From assembly GCF_000499525.1 (NCBI RefSeq), contig NZ_HG529369.1, positions 1 through 62,004 on the forward strand: DNA of 62,004 nucleotides, written 5' to 3'. Position 1 is the stretch's first letter. The number at the start of each line of letters is the position of its first letter. The position numbers were made by a program, and so were the translations under genes. The stretch comes from Faecalimicrobium dakarense. GTDB lineage: Bacteria; Bacillota; Clostridia; Peptostreptococcales; Peptostreptococcaceae. Under the pieces are notes generated by a model, which saw only the letters and a list, made by a program, of their open reading frames with translations, was not told the origin of the DNA and ran no database searches. Positions 37,366-46,978 of the stretch are shown here, in pieces.

Positions 37366-38345
37366 TATTTAGATACCTCCCCAAAGACTCTATTTTTAGC
37401 ATATTTATCTATAAGAGGAGTCATTACGTTAACCATTACTATTGAATATGATGCTCCCTCAGGGTATCCTCCATATAGTCTTATGACAGTAGTTATAATC
37501 CCAGCTAACACTGCATATATTATCTGACCTTTTACTGTCATAGGAGATGTAGTATAATCTGTTAGCATAAAAAATGCTCCTAACATAAGCCCTCCTGCAA
37601 ATAATTGATAAATTGCAAAGCTAATGTTAAATCCTCCTAATATAAAAGATAATATAAATACTGTTAATATGTAAAATACTGGAATCACATAATTTATTAT
37701 ACCTTTGCTAATTAAATATACTCCACCTATTATAAGTAATAAAGCCGATGTTTCTCCAATACATCCCCCTACATTCCCTACAATCATATCCGTTAAGCTT
37801 GTTCCACTATCATAAAGAGCTGATAATCCTGCTGGACCTTCTTTTAGAAAACTAAGAGGTGTAGCAGTAGTTACAGCATCTAAAGTTGTAGAACCTATCC
37901 AGTTAACACCTGTTTTAGTCCACGCAGTCATAGCTACTGGAAAAGATGCTAATAAAAATATTCTAGCTGCTAGTGCCGGGTTCATAAAGTTATGACCTAT
38001 TCCTCCAAACACCATTTTAACTACTATTATTGCAAAAGCAGATCCCATTAAACACATCCACCATGGAAGTGATGCCGGAACATTAAATGCTAATAATAAC
38101 CCTGTAACTACTGCTGAATAGTCTCCTATTGTACTTTCTTGCTTACATATTTTTTGATATAAATATTCTGATAATACTGCACCAAGTATACAGAAAAACA
38201 TAACATTTAGTGCATTTAATCTAAAAAAGTATAAACTTGTTAATGCAGCAGGCATAAGAGCTATTATAACCTGTTTCATTATATACGAGGTATCTTCACT
38301 ACTTCTCACATGAGGAGAAGATGATACTATAAACTTATTATCCAT
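37365..38345 (-). CDS. rnfD: Rnf complex subunit RnfD
   Basis: RnfD is a membrane subunit with covalent FMN and is a candidate for the ion pathway. The 326-residue product has about ten helices. GHNFMNPALAARIFLLASFP is strongly conserved, and TLDAVTTATPLSF occupies the place of the flavinylation site. It lies between rnfC and rnfG. Confidence 0.94.
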   Translation of the reverse strand: MDNKFIVSSSPHVRSSEDTSYIMKQVIIALMPAALTSLYFFRLNALNVMFFCILGAVLSEYLYQKICKQESTIGDYSAVVTGLLLAFNVPASLPWWMCLMGSAFAIIVVKMVFGGIGHNFMNPALAARIFLLASFPVAMTAWTKTGVNWIGSTTLDAVTTATPLSFLKEGPAGLSALYDSGTSLTDMIVGNVGGCIGETSALLLIIGGVYLISKGIINYVIPVFYILTVFILSFILGGFNISFAIYQLFAGGLMLGAFFMLTDYTTSPMTVKGQIIYAVLAGIITTVIRLYGGYPEGASYSIVMVNVMTPLIDKYAKNRVFGEVSK

Positions 38346-38366
38346 AAACTGTCCCCCTAATCTCCA

Positions 38367-39689
38367 TTATTTCCTTTTACTTGCTATTATTTCTCTTTTA
38401 GCATTTCTTATAGATTGAAGTAATTGCCTTCTTGCTGGGCATATAAATGAGCATGATCCACACTCTATACAATCTAGAGCCCTATATTCTGAAGCTTTCT
38501 CAAAATCATTTTTAAGTGAGTATGCGCTTATATAAAGTGGTTGTAAAAATGCTGGACATACATCTACACATCTTCCACATCTTAAACAATTTTGTTGTTT
38601 TGGTGTTTTTGACTCTTCTTCATCTAAACATAATATTCCTGATGCTCCTTTATTTACAGGAATATCCATTGTATATTGAGCTATTCCCATCATAGGCCCA
38701 CCCATTATGAATTTACCTACTTTTTTATCTTCTTTTAATCCTCCACATTGTTCTACTATCTCTGATACTAAAGTTCCAACCTTGACTATTAAGTTTTTAG
38801 GTTCATTTACACAACTTCCTGTCACTGTTGTAATTCTATCTATTAATGGTAATCCGGTTTGTATCGTTCTTGCAACTTGAGCAGCTGTTGCAACGTTGTT
38901 AACTACTGCACCTGCATCCATTGGTAATCCGCCTGATGGAACTTCTCTTCCTGTACAAGCATAAATAAGTTGTTTTTCTGCTCCTTGAGGGTACTTCACT
39001 TTAAGCCCTACAACCTCAATATCTTCATACTTTTGAGCTGCTTTTTGTAATGCCTCTAATGCATCCGGCTTATTATTTTCTACTGCTACGTATCCCTTTT
39101 TAACGTTTAAAGCTTTCATTAATACTTTAAGCCCAAACAAAACATCTTCTGGATTCTCTAACATAAGCCTATGGTCTGCTGTTAAGTATGGCTCACATTC
39201 TGCTCCATTTAATATTACTACATCAATTTTTTTATCTGGTGGTGGTGATATTTTTACATGAGTAGGGAATGTTGCTCCACCCATACCAACAATTCCTGCC
39301 TCTTTTACAATATTTACTATATCCTCTTTTGTGAGCTCTTCTAATTTTCCTTTAGGTTTTATACTTTCGTGTATCTCTTCCTTAAAATCGTTTTCCACAA
39401 TTATGCATATACCATGTCCTCCAGGAAGTTCACGCTCTTTTATTGCTATGACTTTTCCAGATACAGATGAATGTACATTACAAGAAACAAATCCTTGTTG
39501 TTCACCTATTTTTTGGCCTATCTTTACTTGATCTCCCACATTTACAATAGCTTTAGCAGGAGCACCTATATGTTGTTGCAGCGGTATATATACCGTTTTA
39601 GGATTGTCTGCCTTTTGAAGTGGTTTTTGATTTGAATAATCCTTTCTTTCTGGAGGGTGTGTTCCTCCTTTAAAAGTTAATACTTTCAT
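38367..39689 (-). CDS. rnfC: Rnf complex subunit RnfC (NADH-binding)
   Basis: RnfC holds FMN and [4Fe-4S] clusters and reacts with NAD(H). The 440-residue product has a biotinyl-like N-terminal region (HIGAPAKAIVNVGDQVKIGQKIGE), the NADH/FMN region GIVGMGGATFPTHVK, and two C-terminal 4Fe-4S motifs (CLRCGRCVDVCP, CIECGSCSFICP). As the first gene it defines the rnfCDGEAB operon, which couples ferredoxin oxidation to Na+ or H+ export. Confidence 0.96.
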   Translation of the reverse strand: MKVLTFKGGTHPPERKDYSNQKPLQKADNPKTVYIPLQQHIGAPAKAIVNVGDQVKIGQKIGEQQGFVSCNVHSSVSGKVIAIKERELPGGHGICIIVENDFKEEIHESIKPKGKLEELTKEDIVNIVKEAGIVGMGGATFPTHVKISPPPDKKIDVVILNGAECEPYLTADHRLMLENPEDVLFGLKVLMKALNVKKGYVAVENNKPDALEALQKAAQKYEDIEVVGLKVKYPQGAEKQLIYACTGREVPSGGLPMDAGAVVNNVATAAQVARTIQTGLPLIDRITTVTGSCVNEPKNLIVKVGTLVSEIVEQCGGLKEDKKVGKFIMGGPMMGIAQYTMDIPVNKGASGILCLDEEESKTPKQQNCLRCGRCVDVCPAFLQPLYISAYSLKNDFEKASEYRALDCIECGSCSFICPARRQLLQSIRNAKREIIASKRK

Positions 39690-39811
39690 TTTTTGCCCCC
39701 TTATTATAGATAAAATAAATTTATTCTACTTTATATAAGTATACTATACAAGTTGGTAAAACTTAACTATTGTTAAAAATTTATCCTTCTTTTATTTAAT
39801 TATTTAAATAA

Positions 39812-39837
39812 AAAAGGTTGTTAAAAAACAACCTTTT
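39812..39837 (-). terminator. Terminator of the SPOR-like gene
   Basis: AAAAGGTTGTT-AAAA-AACAACCTTTT directly after the stop codon region on the minus strand. Confidence 0.8.
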
Positions 39838-40803
39838 CTAAGCTTTATTTATAGAATTTATAAATGAAAAATATCCTTGCATAGATGATAAGTATAAACT
39901 TTCACTTATATAATAATTTTGTTCATTTGCAGCCTTTGACGCCATAGTGATTTTTTCTTCCATATCATTTAAATACTTAACTAAATTTTGTTTAAAAACA
40001 TCCATATTTGAATAATCTATTTTATCAGCTTCCTTTTTAACATTGTCTATTATTTTTTTTCTATTTGTTAATATATTATTGTATTGTGATAAATCCACTT
40101 TATCTTTATTTGATTCCCAGAATTTAGATTCTTCTTGGAAACTAGAAATTAAATTATTTAATTGTTTTGATATATCTTCTACATATGAGTATTTTTCAGT
40201 GTATTCTAATGATAGCAGAGGAACTTTCATTTGAGATAAAAATGCATCTGGGAATACTTTTTTAACTTCATCCATATGATTTCTTGCACTTTCTTTATCA
40301 AAGAATGCATATGTTTGTACTTTTTTTAACCCATCTATTTCTACTACTGAAAATGGTATTTTATTTTGAGTTAATTGTTCTTCTATTTTAGGCATATCAC
40401 TGTCATTTTCTACCGAAGCAACCTGAACAGTATTTACATTCCATCCCTCTATAATTGCTAATTTAATATCTTCACTTAATTCTGATTGACTTTGTTTTTC
40501 CACTTTTTCATTTTCTACTTCTTTACTTTTTTCTTTTTGAATATCCTCTAATTCTTTAGATATATCATCAGAACTAGTAATCTTTGGCTTTTCAAGTTTG
40601 AAATTATCTAGATTAAATGATGGTATTTTATCAGTTAATGATGATACCTTACTACTTAACTTTGTAAATACCTTCATATCTTTAACTTTTATAAATGCGT
40701 ATCCACCTATTAAACATATACTCATACCAATTGCTGCTATTTTAATAACTTTTGTCTTGCGTCTTTTATTAAATCCTCTGTATATTGTTCTTCTTTTATT
40801 CAT
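39838..40803 (-). CDS. Membrane-anchored protein with SPOR-like domain
   Basis: The 321-residue product has a very basic cytoplasmic N-terminus (NKRRTIYRGFNKRRKTKVIK) and one membrane helix (about 23-40). A charged linker rich in E and K follows. The region at about 125-190 resembles a SPOR peptidoglycan-binding repeat (VNTVQVASVENDSDMPKIEEQL...PFSVVEIDG...VQTYAFFDKESARNHMDEVKK). A helical C-terminus completes it. A role at the septum or cell wall is plausible. The domain call is by pattern only. Confidence 0.65.
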   Translation of the reverse strand: MNKRRTIYRGFNKRRKTKVIKIAAIGMSICLIGGYAFIKVKDMKVFTKLSSKVSSLTDKIPSFNLDNFKLEKPKITSSDDISKELEDIQKEKSKEVENEKVEKQSQSELSEDIKLAIIEGWNVNTVQVASVENDSDMPKIEEQLTQNKIPFSVVEIDGLKKVQTYAFFDKESARNHMDEVKKVFPDAFLSQMKVPLLSLEYTEKYSYVEDISKQLNNLISSFQEESKFWESNKDKVDLSQYNNILTNRKKIIDNVKKEADKIDYSNMDVFKQNLVKYLNDMEEKITMASKAANEQNYYISESLYLSSMQGYFSFINSINKA

Positions 40804-40879
40804 TAGTTTGTCCCCCCTAAAAATATTCTTAATAATATATATTTTTAAGAATCAAAATTTATGAATAAATATAAAAAAA

Positions 40880-40915
40880 ACTACATTAAAATATAATATT
40901 TTAATGTAGTTTCAT
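40880..40915 (-). terminator. Terminator of the NlpC/P60 gene
   Basis: ACTACATTAAAATAT and its complement form a long AT-rich stem followed by T8 on the minus strand. Confidence 0.8.
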
Positions 40916-40926
40916 AATTTATCTAG

Positions 40927-42120
40927 TTAAAATCTTCTTACACCCTTAAGTACTTTTGACCAATATGATGACCCTAGGTTATCAATTTTAACTTTCTCTG
41001 GTTTACTTGGAGTTCCACTGCAATGTATAAACTGATTATTACCAACATATATACCTACATGGTTAACTTCACCATTACCATCAGTATCAAAAGATACTAA
41101 GTCTCCTGGAGCATAATTTTCTCTAGAAACAGCCGTTCCGTATCTGGCTTGATCTCTAGACACTCTTGGTATACTTTTTCCTCCTGATTGCTTATATACA
41201 TATTGAGTAAATCCTGAACAGTCAAAACTATCTGGTCCTTCTGCTCCCCACTTATATGGCTTGCCCATTAATTCATATGCAAGATTTACAACTGCATTTT
41301 TATCTATAGAAGACGGCGGTTGTGGTGTATTGTTGTTGTTGTTATTGTTATTTGATGATTCAGTAGTTTCTTCTATATAGTCTCCACTTCCCCATCCTAT
41401 AGTTCCATTTTGTGATTTTATCTTATACCACCCATTACTAGATTTCTCTAATAAATCAACTATATCTCCATTATTAGCACTTCCTATTACTGAATAAGTA
41501 GTGCCTGCTCCACTTCTTATATTTAATTTTGGATTAGCTTTTATTTTTCCTCTTTTACCTTGAATAGGTGTAGAAGTCGATGGTTTTTGTGTATTTTCAT
41601 TTGAATCATTAGATGATTGATTAGTCTCTACTATATAGCTAGTACTTCCCCATCCTACTATTCCATTTGACATTTTTATTTTAAACCATCCATTACTAGA
41701 TCTTTCTAATATCTCCACTATCTCTCCATTATTAGCTTTTCCTACTATTGAATAGTTAGTACCTGATCCACTTCTTATATTTAGTCTTGGACTTGCAACA
41801 ATTTTTCCTTTTTTCCCTTGAACTGATGTATCAGTAGATCCACTATTAGAGGCCTTAGATATGTACTGTCCACTTGCCCACCCTATTTTACCATTAGATA
41901 GCTTAACTTTATACCATCCATTACTCGATTCTAATATTTCTATATTTTGACCTTTATAAGCTTTATCAATTATCGAATTACTTGTACTTGGTCCACTTCT
42001 TATATTTAATGCACTTGTAGTTATAGTTCCCGTTTCCATTGCGCTTGCTTCTATAGCATTTATAGAAATGGCCACAGCGCTTATCCCTAAAGTTGCAACT
42101 AACTTTTTAACCATACTCAA
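40927..42120 (-). CDS. Secreted SH3b x3 - NlpC/P60 peptidoglycan endopeptidase
   Basis: The 397-residue product has a signal peptide ([24 protein letters not shown]). Three bacterial SH3 repeats follow (about 30-85, 105-160 and 190-245), each with LNIRSGxGTxYSIIGKANNG and WxKIKxxNGxxGWGSxxYI. A linker of S, N and P precedes the C-terminal NlpC/P60 domain. The catalytic cysteine is in SFDCSGF and the histidine in VNHVGIYVG. It probably cuts gamma-D-Glu-diaminoacid bonds in wall peptides. Confidence 0.94.
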   Translation of the reverse strand: MSMVKKLVATLGISAVAISINAIEASAMETGTITTSALNIRSGPSTSNSIIDKAYKGQNIEILESSNGWYKVKLSNGKIGWASGQYISKASNSGSTDTSVQGKKGKIVASPRLNIRSGSGTNYSIVGKANNGEIVEILERSSNGWFKIKMSNGIVGWGSTSYIVETNQSSNDSNENTQKPSTSTPIQGKRGKIKANPKLNIRSGAGTTYSVIGSANNGDIVDLLEKSSNGWYKIKSQNGTIGWGSGDYIEETTESSNNNNNNNNTPQPPSSIDKNAVVNLAYELMGKPYKWGAEGPDSFDCSGFTQYVYKQSGGKSIPRVSRDQARYGTAVSRENYAPGDLVSFDTDGNGEVNHVGIYVGNNQFIHCSGTPSKPEKVKIDNLGSSYWSKVLKGVRRF

Positions 42121-42259
42121 GCTCCCCCTTTATATTATACTCTATACTTTTATTACATTATTATCCATTTTTATTAGTATAATTTAATAATAACTCATTT
42201 TGTATAATATTGTAAAGGTATGCGACAACATTAAGTATGGTTTATCTAAATCCTATTTT

Positions 42260-42631
42260 TTAATAGTTTTTAGGTAATATTTCTATCCAGTAATTGTCTG
42301 GATCTGCTATAAAATAAATCCCCATTTCTGTATTTTCATAGCATATACAATCTAACTCTTTATGTAATTTAAGAGCTCCTTCAAAATCATCTACTTCTAA
42401 AGCTAAATGGAACTCGTTATCTCCTAAGTTATATGGTCTATCCCAATCTCTAAGCCAAGTTAATTCTAATGTATGTGGAGTTATTCCATCTCCTAAGTAT
42501 ACTAATATAAAGCTTCCATCTTCTGCTTCCTTACGCTTAACCTCTTTTAAATTTAAAGCCTTTTTATAAAACTCCAAACTTTTATCTAAATCTCTAACAT
42601 TAAAATTATTATGACAAAAATTAAATTTCAT
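42260..42631 (-). CDS. VOC family protein (glyoxalase I-like)
   Basis: The 123-residue single-domain product starts MKFNFCHNNFNVRDLDKSLEFYKKALNL, a typical VOC opening. It has candidate metal ligands in HTLELTW, EFHLALEV and YWIEILP, like lactoylglutathione lyases. It may detoxify methylglyoxal made by MgsA, but clostridia often lack glutathione, so the thiol partner is open. Confidence 0.85.
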   Translation of the reverse strand: MKFNFCHNNFNVRDLDKSLEFYKKALNLKEVKRKEAEDGSFILVYLGDGITPHTLELTWLRDWDRPYNLGDNEFHLALEVDDFEGALKLHKELDCICYENTEMGIYFIADPDNYWIEILPKNY

Positions 42632-42689
42632 TTTTAAATCCTCCTAAAAATATAAATAATTATTAATATTGCTTTATATTATTTTATAC

Positions 42690-43418
42690 TTAGATTCTTA
42701 TTTTTGCAATTATTGGATAGTGGTCTGACATATTTTTTATTAATACTTCATAGTCTAATACCTCAATATCAGGTGATACAAATATATAATCTATCCTATC
42801 TAGCCCAGTTGCAAAGGTTAATACATTAGCTTTATCTAATTCTTTTGCGACATCTTTTAAAATACTCTCATCAATATTCATACTACCATCATTGAAATCT
42901 CCAACAACAATATAAGGCTCATCTCCTATTTTTTTTATAAATTCTACTAGTTCCTTAACCTGTATTTCTCTCTCCTCTTTACTTAACCCTAGATGAACAT
43001 TTATAATATTTAATTTTCGTCTATCTATGTTTACAACCGTGTGTAAAATTCCTCTTTGTTCTCTACCACTGCTTAGATATATATGATCTTCACTTTTTAT
43101 AGGATATTTCGAGTATGTAACAAGTCCATAATTTAAACCAAAGTCAACTACATTAGCTCCAAAATGGGAATACATTTTTAGCTCGTCTTTAAAGCTACTA
43201 ACTTGAAACCCAGCCTTTGCAGATTCATTAACTTCTTGAAGACATATTATATCTGCATTAGAAATTCTTAAAAAATCAATTATATCAAAGAGCGTTGGGA
43301 ACATATCCTTATTCAAACCACTATGTATATTATAAGTAACTACTTTAAGTTCTTTTTTAGCTGGGAAAAAACTTTTATCTATGTTATAAGCTGTGATGAT
43401 TAAAGATACTACTAACAT
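42690..43418 (-). CDS. Endonuclease/exonuclease/phosphatase family protein
   Basis: The product has the EEP fold motifs VVTYNIHSGLN, ICLQEVNES, VVGDFNDG, DRIDYIFVS and SDHYPI, with all metal and catalytic residues present. An N-terminal hydrophobic segment (LVVSLIITAY) suggests a membrane anchor. The start is doubtful. No ribosome site precedes the ATG at 43418, while GAGGAG followed by ATGATG lies at 43450-43460 in another frame. Deleting one A from the A6 run at 43432-43437 would join them. Confidence 0.82.
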   Translation of the reverse strand: MLVVSLIITAYNIDKSFFPAKKELKVVTYNIHSGLNKDMFPTLFDIIDFLRISNADIICLQEVNESAKAGFQVSSFKDELKMYSHFGANVVDFGLNYGLVTYSKYPIKSEDHIYLSSGREQRGILHTVVNIDRRKLNIINVHLGLSKEEREIQVKELVEFIKKIGDEPYIVVGDFNDGSMNIDESILKDVAKELDKANVLTFATGLDRIDYIFVSPDIEVLDYEVLIKNMSDHYPIIAKIRI

Positions 43419-43500
43419 TAATATAAATCCATTTTTTAAACGTATACGTCATCATCTCCTCATATGATCTCTTTTATATTATATGCCAAAACAAAAATTA

Positions 43501-43521
43501 AAGACGCCAATTTGGCGCCTT
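43501..43521 (-). terminator. Terminator of the tandem-repeat protein gene
   Basis: AAGACGCC-AATTT-GGCGCCTT, followed on the minus strand by T-rich sequence. Confidence 0.75.
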
Positions 43522-43532
43522 AAAATCTTATT

Positions 43533-44138
43533 TTATTTACTTTTAGAAAGTTTCTCTTTCATAATATAATTTATTACTTTTTTCCTTATCTCTTCTGCTC
43601 CATCATCTTCTTTTACATTAATATTTAATAGCTTAGCTATAGATCTCATGTCATTTCTAGTTTTAGATTTATAGCTTTCTATTAAATCAATTTTCATCTT
43701 TTCTGGTTCTAAAATATATTCTTCATCTCCTCTTTTATATGAAACATATCTTTTGCTATATGAATTTCTATTTGAATATATGTGATTTGATACTTTTCGT
43801 AGTATCTGATTATATGAGCTTTTCATGTTTACGTTTATTCCTAAATGTTTTGCAAACTTAACTAATTCATTTTTAGACTTAAATAATTCTTCTCCTTTTA
43901 TAGACCTTGCTACTGAAGAAATATTTTCTTGATTTGCACCATTTTTCAATACCTTTGAATATACTCTGTTTACCCCTATACCTTGATTAAACTTTTTAAT
44001 ATTTTCATTTATTATCTTATCAACGTTTCCATCAAAGTATTTTTGAACTCCTTTTTGAGATACATAGCTATCAAGTTCTTTTTGGGCCATATCAAGTATT
44101 AATTTTCTTAAATTATCTTTATATCCTCTTTCATCCAT
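43533..44138 (-). CDS. Unknown protein with two SAP-like helical repeats
   Basis: The 201-residue, lysine-rich product is not recognised. Two segments resemble each other: KSKNELVKFAKHLGINVNMKSSYNQI...VSNHIYSNR (about 87-123) and KTRNDMRSIAKLLNINVKEDDGAEEI...VINYIMKEK (about 158-195). The pattern (R/K)xxMxxxAKxLxIxV...IxxxVxxxI is like a SAP or Rho N-terminal DNA/RNA-binding fold. A nucleic-acid-binding role is an inference. The ATG has GGGGGG upstream. Confidence 0.6.
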   Translation of the reverse strand: MDERGYKDNLRKLILDMAQKELDSYVSQKGVQKYFDGNVDKIINENIKKFNQGIGVNRVYSKVLKNGANQENISSVARSIKGEELFKSKNELVKFAKHLGINVNMKSSYNQILRKVSNHIYSNRNSYSKRYVSYKRGDEEYILEPEKMKIDLIESYKSKTRNDMRSIAKLLNINVKEDDGAEEIRKKVINYIMKEKLSKSK

Positions 44139-44269
44139 GATACTCCCCCCTTAGTTATTTATATTATATTCAAACTTTTTTAAAAATGTGAGTTCCATTC
44201 TTGGCCAATTTTCATAATATAGTCTTATACAACTAAATTATATTAATTTTATATATTTTAGTGTATATA

Positions 44270-44366
44270 TTCATTGAGTGTGGACATACTATTAATGTAA
44301 AATCAAACATACTCAATCTCCCCCATTTAGACTTCTATTTATTTCCCCCAATAGAAGTCTTTTTTT
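44270..44366 (+). ncRNA. Candidate small RNA with C-rich loops
   Basis: On the plus strand AGACTTCTATT (44329-44339) pairs with AATAGAAGTCT, then T7 follows: a clear rho-independent terminator with no plus-strand gene before it. The terminator loop contains TTTCCCCCAA and a second C-run (TCTCCCCCAT) lies just upstream. Such C-rich loops are typical of Gram-positive small RNAs that pair with G-rich ribosome sites. The 5' end and promoter are uncertain. Confidence 0.35.
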
Positions 44367-44370
44367 AATA

Positions 44371-44402
44371 AAAAAAGAACTAGCAATTGCTAGTTCTTTT
44401 TT
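44371..44402 (-). terminator. Terminator of the heavy-metal-binding gene
   Basis: AAAAAAGAACTAGCAATTGCTAGTTCTTTTTT is a perfect palindrome just after the stop codon. Confidence 0.88.
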
Positions 44403-44407
44403 GTTAA

Positions 44408-44620
44408 TTATTCTATTCCTTTTAACTCATATCCTACTTCTTCTATTACTTCTTTTAATGCGCTTTTAGATACATTCTCATTCATATCCACTATAGCACA
44501 TTTATCTTCTAAACTAACTTCTATTACTTTAACACCTTCTATATCTTCTGTAAGTGCTGTTTTTAAATGATTTACACAATGTCCACAAGTCATACCATCT
44601 ACTAATAGTTTCTTTTTCAT
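44408..44620 (-). CDS. Heavy-metal-associated (HMA) domain protein, CopZ-like
   Basis: The 70-residue single HMA domain has the metal motif MTCGHC, with Cys12 and Cys15. It probably shuttles copper or a similar metal. No partner copper ATPase is adjacent, so the metal is inferred from the family. AGGAGG precedes the ATG. Confidence 0.9.
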   Translation of the reverse strand: MKKKLLVDGMTCGHCVNHLKTALTEDIEGVKVIEVSLEDKCAIVDMNENVSKSALKEVIEEVGYELKGIE

Positions 44621-44736
44621 AACTATACCTCCTTATATACCCTATAAGGGTATTATATCATAAGTTATTTTATTTTTTAATACATTTTTTATTATTTATC
44701 TTATTTTTAAATATATTCTATTTTAAATCTATAAAA

Positions 44737-44767
44737 TAAAAAGTAGGACATTAATGTCCTACTTTTT
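44737..44767 (-). terminator. Terminator of the binding-protein gene
   Basis: AAAAAGTAGGACATT and its complement, with T run, at the end of the gene on the minus strand. Confidence 0.85.
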
Positions 44768-44768
44768 A

Positions 44769-46421
44769 TTATTTTTTATTTTCTGTATTTAAATTTGTTA
44801 TTCCTTCATATACATCAAAATCATTAGGTGAAATTTTTCCTTCTAAACGTCTGTTTGTAACTATATAATCATCTCTAATAACTAAACTCATAAATAATAC
44901 ATTATCATTTACATATTTTTGTAAAGATTTATATATATCACTTATTTGAGATTGTGATGTTGCGTTTATTAAAGATGTTATATAACCAGTTAATTTTTCA
45001 TCACTATATCCTATGTTTTCTATTATATTTCTAGCATCTGGTATGCTTGATAATTCCCATCCTACTAATGCTAAATCATATTTTTTTGAGCTAATAGCTT
45101 CATCTAATTCTTTATCTACTAATTCAACTACTGTAGATTTTATTCCTATAGCTTTTAAATTTTCACTTATTAAATATGCTGATTTAACTCTTTCGCTGTT
45201 ATTTTTATTAACTACTATTTTTAGATTTAATTGAGAAATCATCTTTTTAATTTCGGCTTTGTTATCTTCTTTTTTATCTTTATCATTGTCTGTAGTTTTA
45301 TTATTTTTATTTTCTTTTGACGCATTTTTATCTTTACTATCTTCATTTTTATTTGATAGTTTATCATCTGATATAAGGTTTACTTTTGCAAGATAACTTT
45401 TAGCCTTTTCTTTATCATATTCCAATTGTTTAATATCATCATTATAGTACTTAGATTTAGAATTTAATGGAAAATTAACTAATTTTGCATTTCCCATATA
45501 TCCTTCTTCTAGTATTTTTTCTTTATTTATAGCATGTGAAATTGCTTTTCTAAAATTAACATCTTTTAAGAATTTATTGTCATAATTAAATATTACAGAT
45601 TCATAATCTCTTCCTTCATATTTAGTTATATTAAATTCTTTTTCATAAAATTTACTTAAATCACTTAGTGAAACACTAGTTATATCACTATCTAAAGCCA
45701 TTACCATAGAAACTTGAGCTTCTGCATCTGGAACTATTCCTATTTTTATATCTTTAGAATTAGAAGGTAATTTACCATAGTAATCTTTATTCACACTTAA
45801 AATCATACCATCCCTAGTTCCATATTTCTCTATCTTATAAGGTCCATTTCCTATTAAATTATTCTTTTCTTCATCAGCCTTGCCTTTACTTAATTCATCT
45901 TTAGATACTATTGGAAAAATTAATGTATCTATTGAGAATGCATATTTATTTTTAAATTTAATAGTAAGCTCCTTATTATTTATCGTAGATACAGATGAAA
46001 TATTATCTGTCAAAATTTTATATGGACTCTCCGGACTTTTTTGAATTAACTCTATACTATATTTAACATCTTGTGATGTTACACTATTTCCATTATGCCA
46101 TTTGGCATCTTTTAATTTAATATCTATACTCATACCATCTTGAGATATTCCATACTCTTCTACCAATTGAGGTACTACATTGTAGTTTTCATCAATTGTA
46201 AATAATCCGTCATAAATCAAATTCATTATATATCCTACTGACTTATCTTTATTTATTATAGGATTTATAGTTTCAGGCTTTACCATTGTAAGATTTATGT
46301 ACTCTGAATTTATAGCACTTTTTTTAGTGTCTGTATCTGTCTTATTCTCAGTTTTAGCACCACACCCAACGACTGTAAGAGCTGATGCTAAAATTATAGC
46401 TAGAATTTTTCTCTTCTTCAT
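44769..46421 (-). CDS. Extracellular solute-binding lipoprotein, family 5 (peptide/nickel type)
   Basis: The 550-residue product has a lipobox (TVVGCG) after a hydrophobic signal. It shows the SBP family 5 pattern: NPIINKDKSVGYIMNLIYDGLF, LKDAKWHNGNSVTSQDVKYSIELI and NFRKAISHAINKEKI. A lysine/asparagine/aspartate-rich insert of about 40 residues (near 350-395) interrupts the C-terminal half. No ABC permease or ATPase gene is adjacent, so it is an orphan. Its start codon overlaps the stop region of the transglycosylase gene, suggesting co-translation. Confidence 0.9.
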   Translation of the reverse strand: MKKRKILAIILASALTVVGCGAKTENKTDTDTKKSAINSEYINLTMVKPETINPIINKDKSVGYIMNLIYDGLFTIDENYNVVPQLVEEYGISQDGMSIDIKLKDAKWHNGNSVTSQDVKYSIELIQKSPESPYKILTDNISSVSTINNKELTIKFKNKYAFSIDTLIFPIVSKDELSKGKADEEKNNLIGNGPYKIEKYGTRDGMILSVNKDYYGKLPSNSKDIKIGIVPDAEAQVSMVMALDSDITSVSLSDLSKFYEKEFNITKYEGRDYESVIFNYDNKFLKDVNFRKAISHAINKEKILEEGYMGNAKLVNFPLNSKSKYYNDDIKQLEYDKEKAKSYLAKVNLISDDKLSNKNEDSKDKNASKENKNNKTTDNDKDKKEDNKAEIKKMISQLNLKIVVNKNNSERVKSAYLISENLKAIGIKSTVVELVDKELDEAISSKKYDLALVGWELSSIPDARNIIENIGYSDEKLTGYITSLINATSQSQISDIYKSLQKYVNDNVLFMSLVIRDDYIVTNRRLEGKISPNDFDVYEGITNLNTENKK

Positions 46422-46978
46422 TAGTTTTTACCTTCCTTGCTATATATCTTATTGTACTTTTCATAGTTATTGCTTACTTTTTCAACATAATTTGAAGTTT
46501 CCTTAAATGGTATACTATGAAGCTGTTGTCCATCTTTGCTATATTCATTATTACGTAACCATTTTTTAACATTTCCTGATCCACCATTATATGCAGCTAT
46601 AACTAAATCTAATTCTCCGAACTCTTTATACAATTTATTTATATACCAACATCCTACTCTTATATTAACTTCTGGATCAAAAATATCTATTTCTCCTAAT
46701 TCTAATTCTTCTTTTGCCCAATCCCTTGTTATATCACTTATTTGCATTAAACCCTTTGCACCCTTACGAGATACTGCATCTTGCTTAAATTTACTTTCTG
46801 CTTTTATAACGCTATAAACTAAATGTTCATCTAAGCTAAATTCTTTAGCATATTTTTCTACATACTCAGAATACTTCTTGGGGTATATTAATTTATTTAT
46901 TGTGTCTTTCTCAACAAGTAAGGCTCCAAATAGGATTATGAAAATAGATAATATTATTAATATCCTCTTCTTAATCAC
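46421..46978 (-). CDS. Lytic transglycosylase (SLT domain)
   Basis: The 185-residue product has an N-terminal membrane anchor or signal (about 5-25) and a Slt70-type catalytic domain. The glutamate is in VYSVIKAESKF, then GAKGLMQI, and AAYNGGSGNVKKWL. It cleaves glycan strands of peptidoglycan. It overlaps coaE by 8 bp upstream and touches the binding-protein gene downstream. Confidence 0.93.
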   Translation of the reverse strand: MIKKRILIILSIFIILFGALLVEKDTINKLIYPKKYSEYVEKYAKEFSLDEHLVYSVIKAESKFKQDAVSRKGAKGLMQISDITRDWAKEELELGEIDIFDPEVNIRVGCWYINKLYKEFGELDLVIAAYNGGSGNVKKWLRNNEYSKDGQQLHSIPFKETSNYVEKVSNNYEKYNKIYSKEGKN

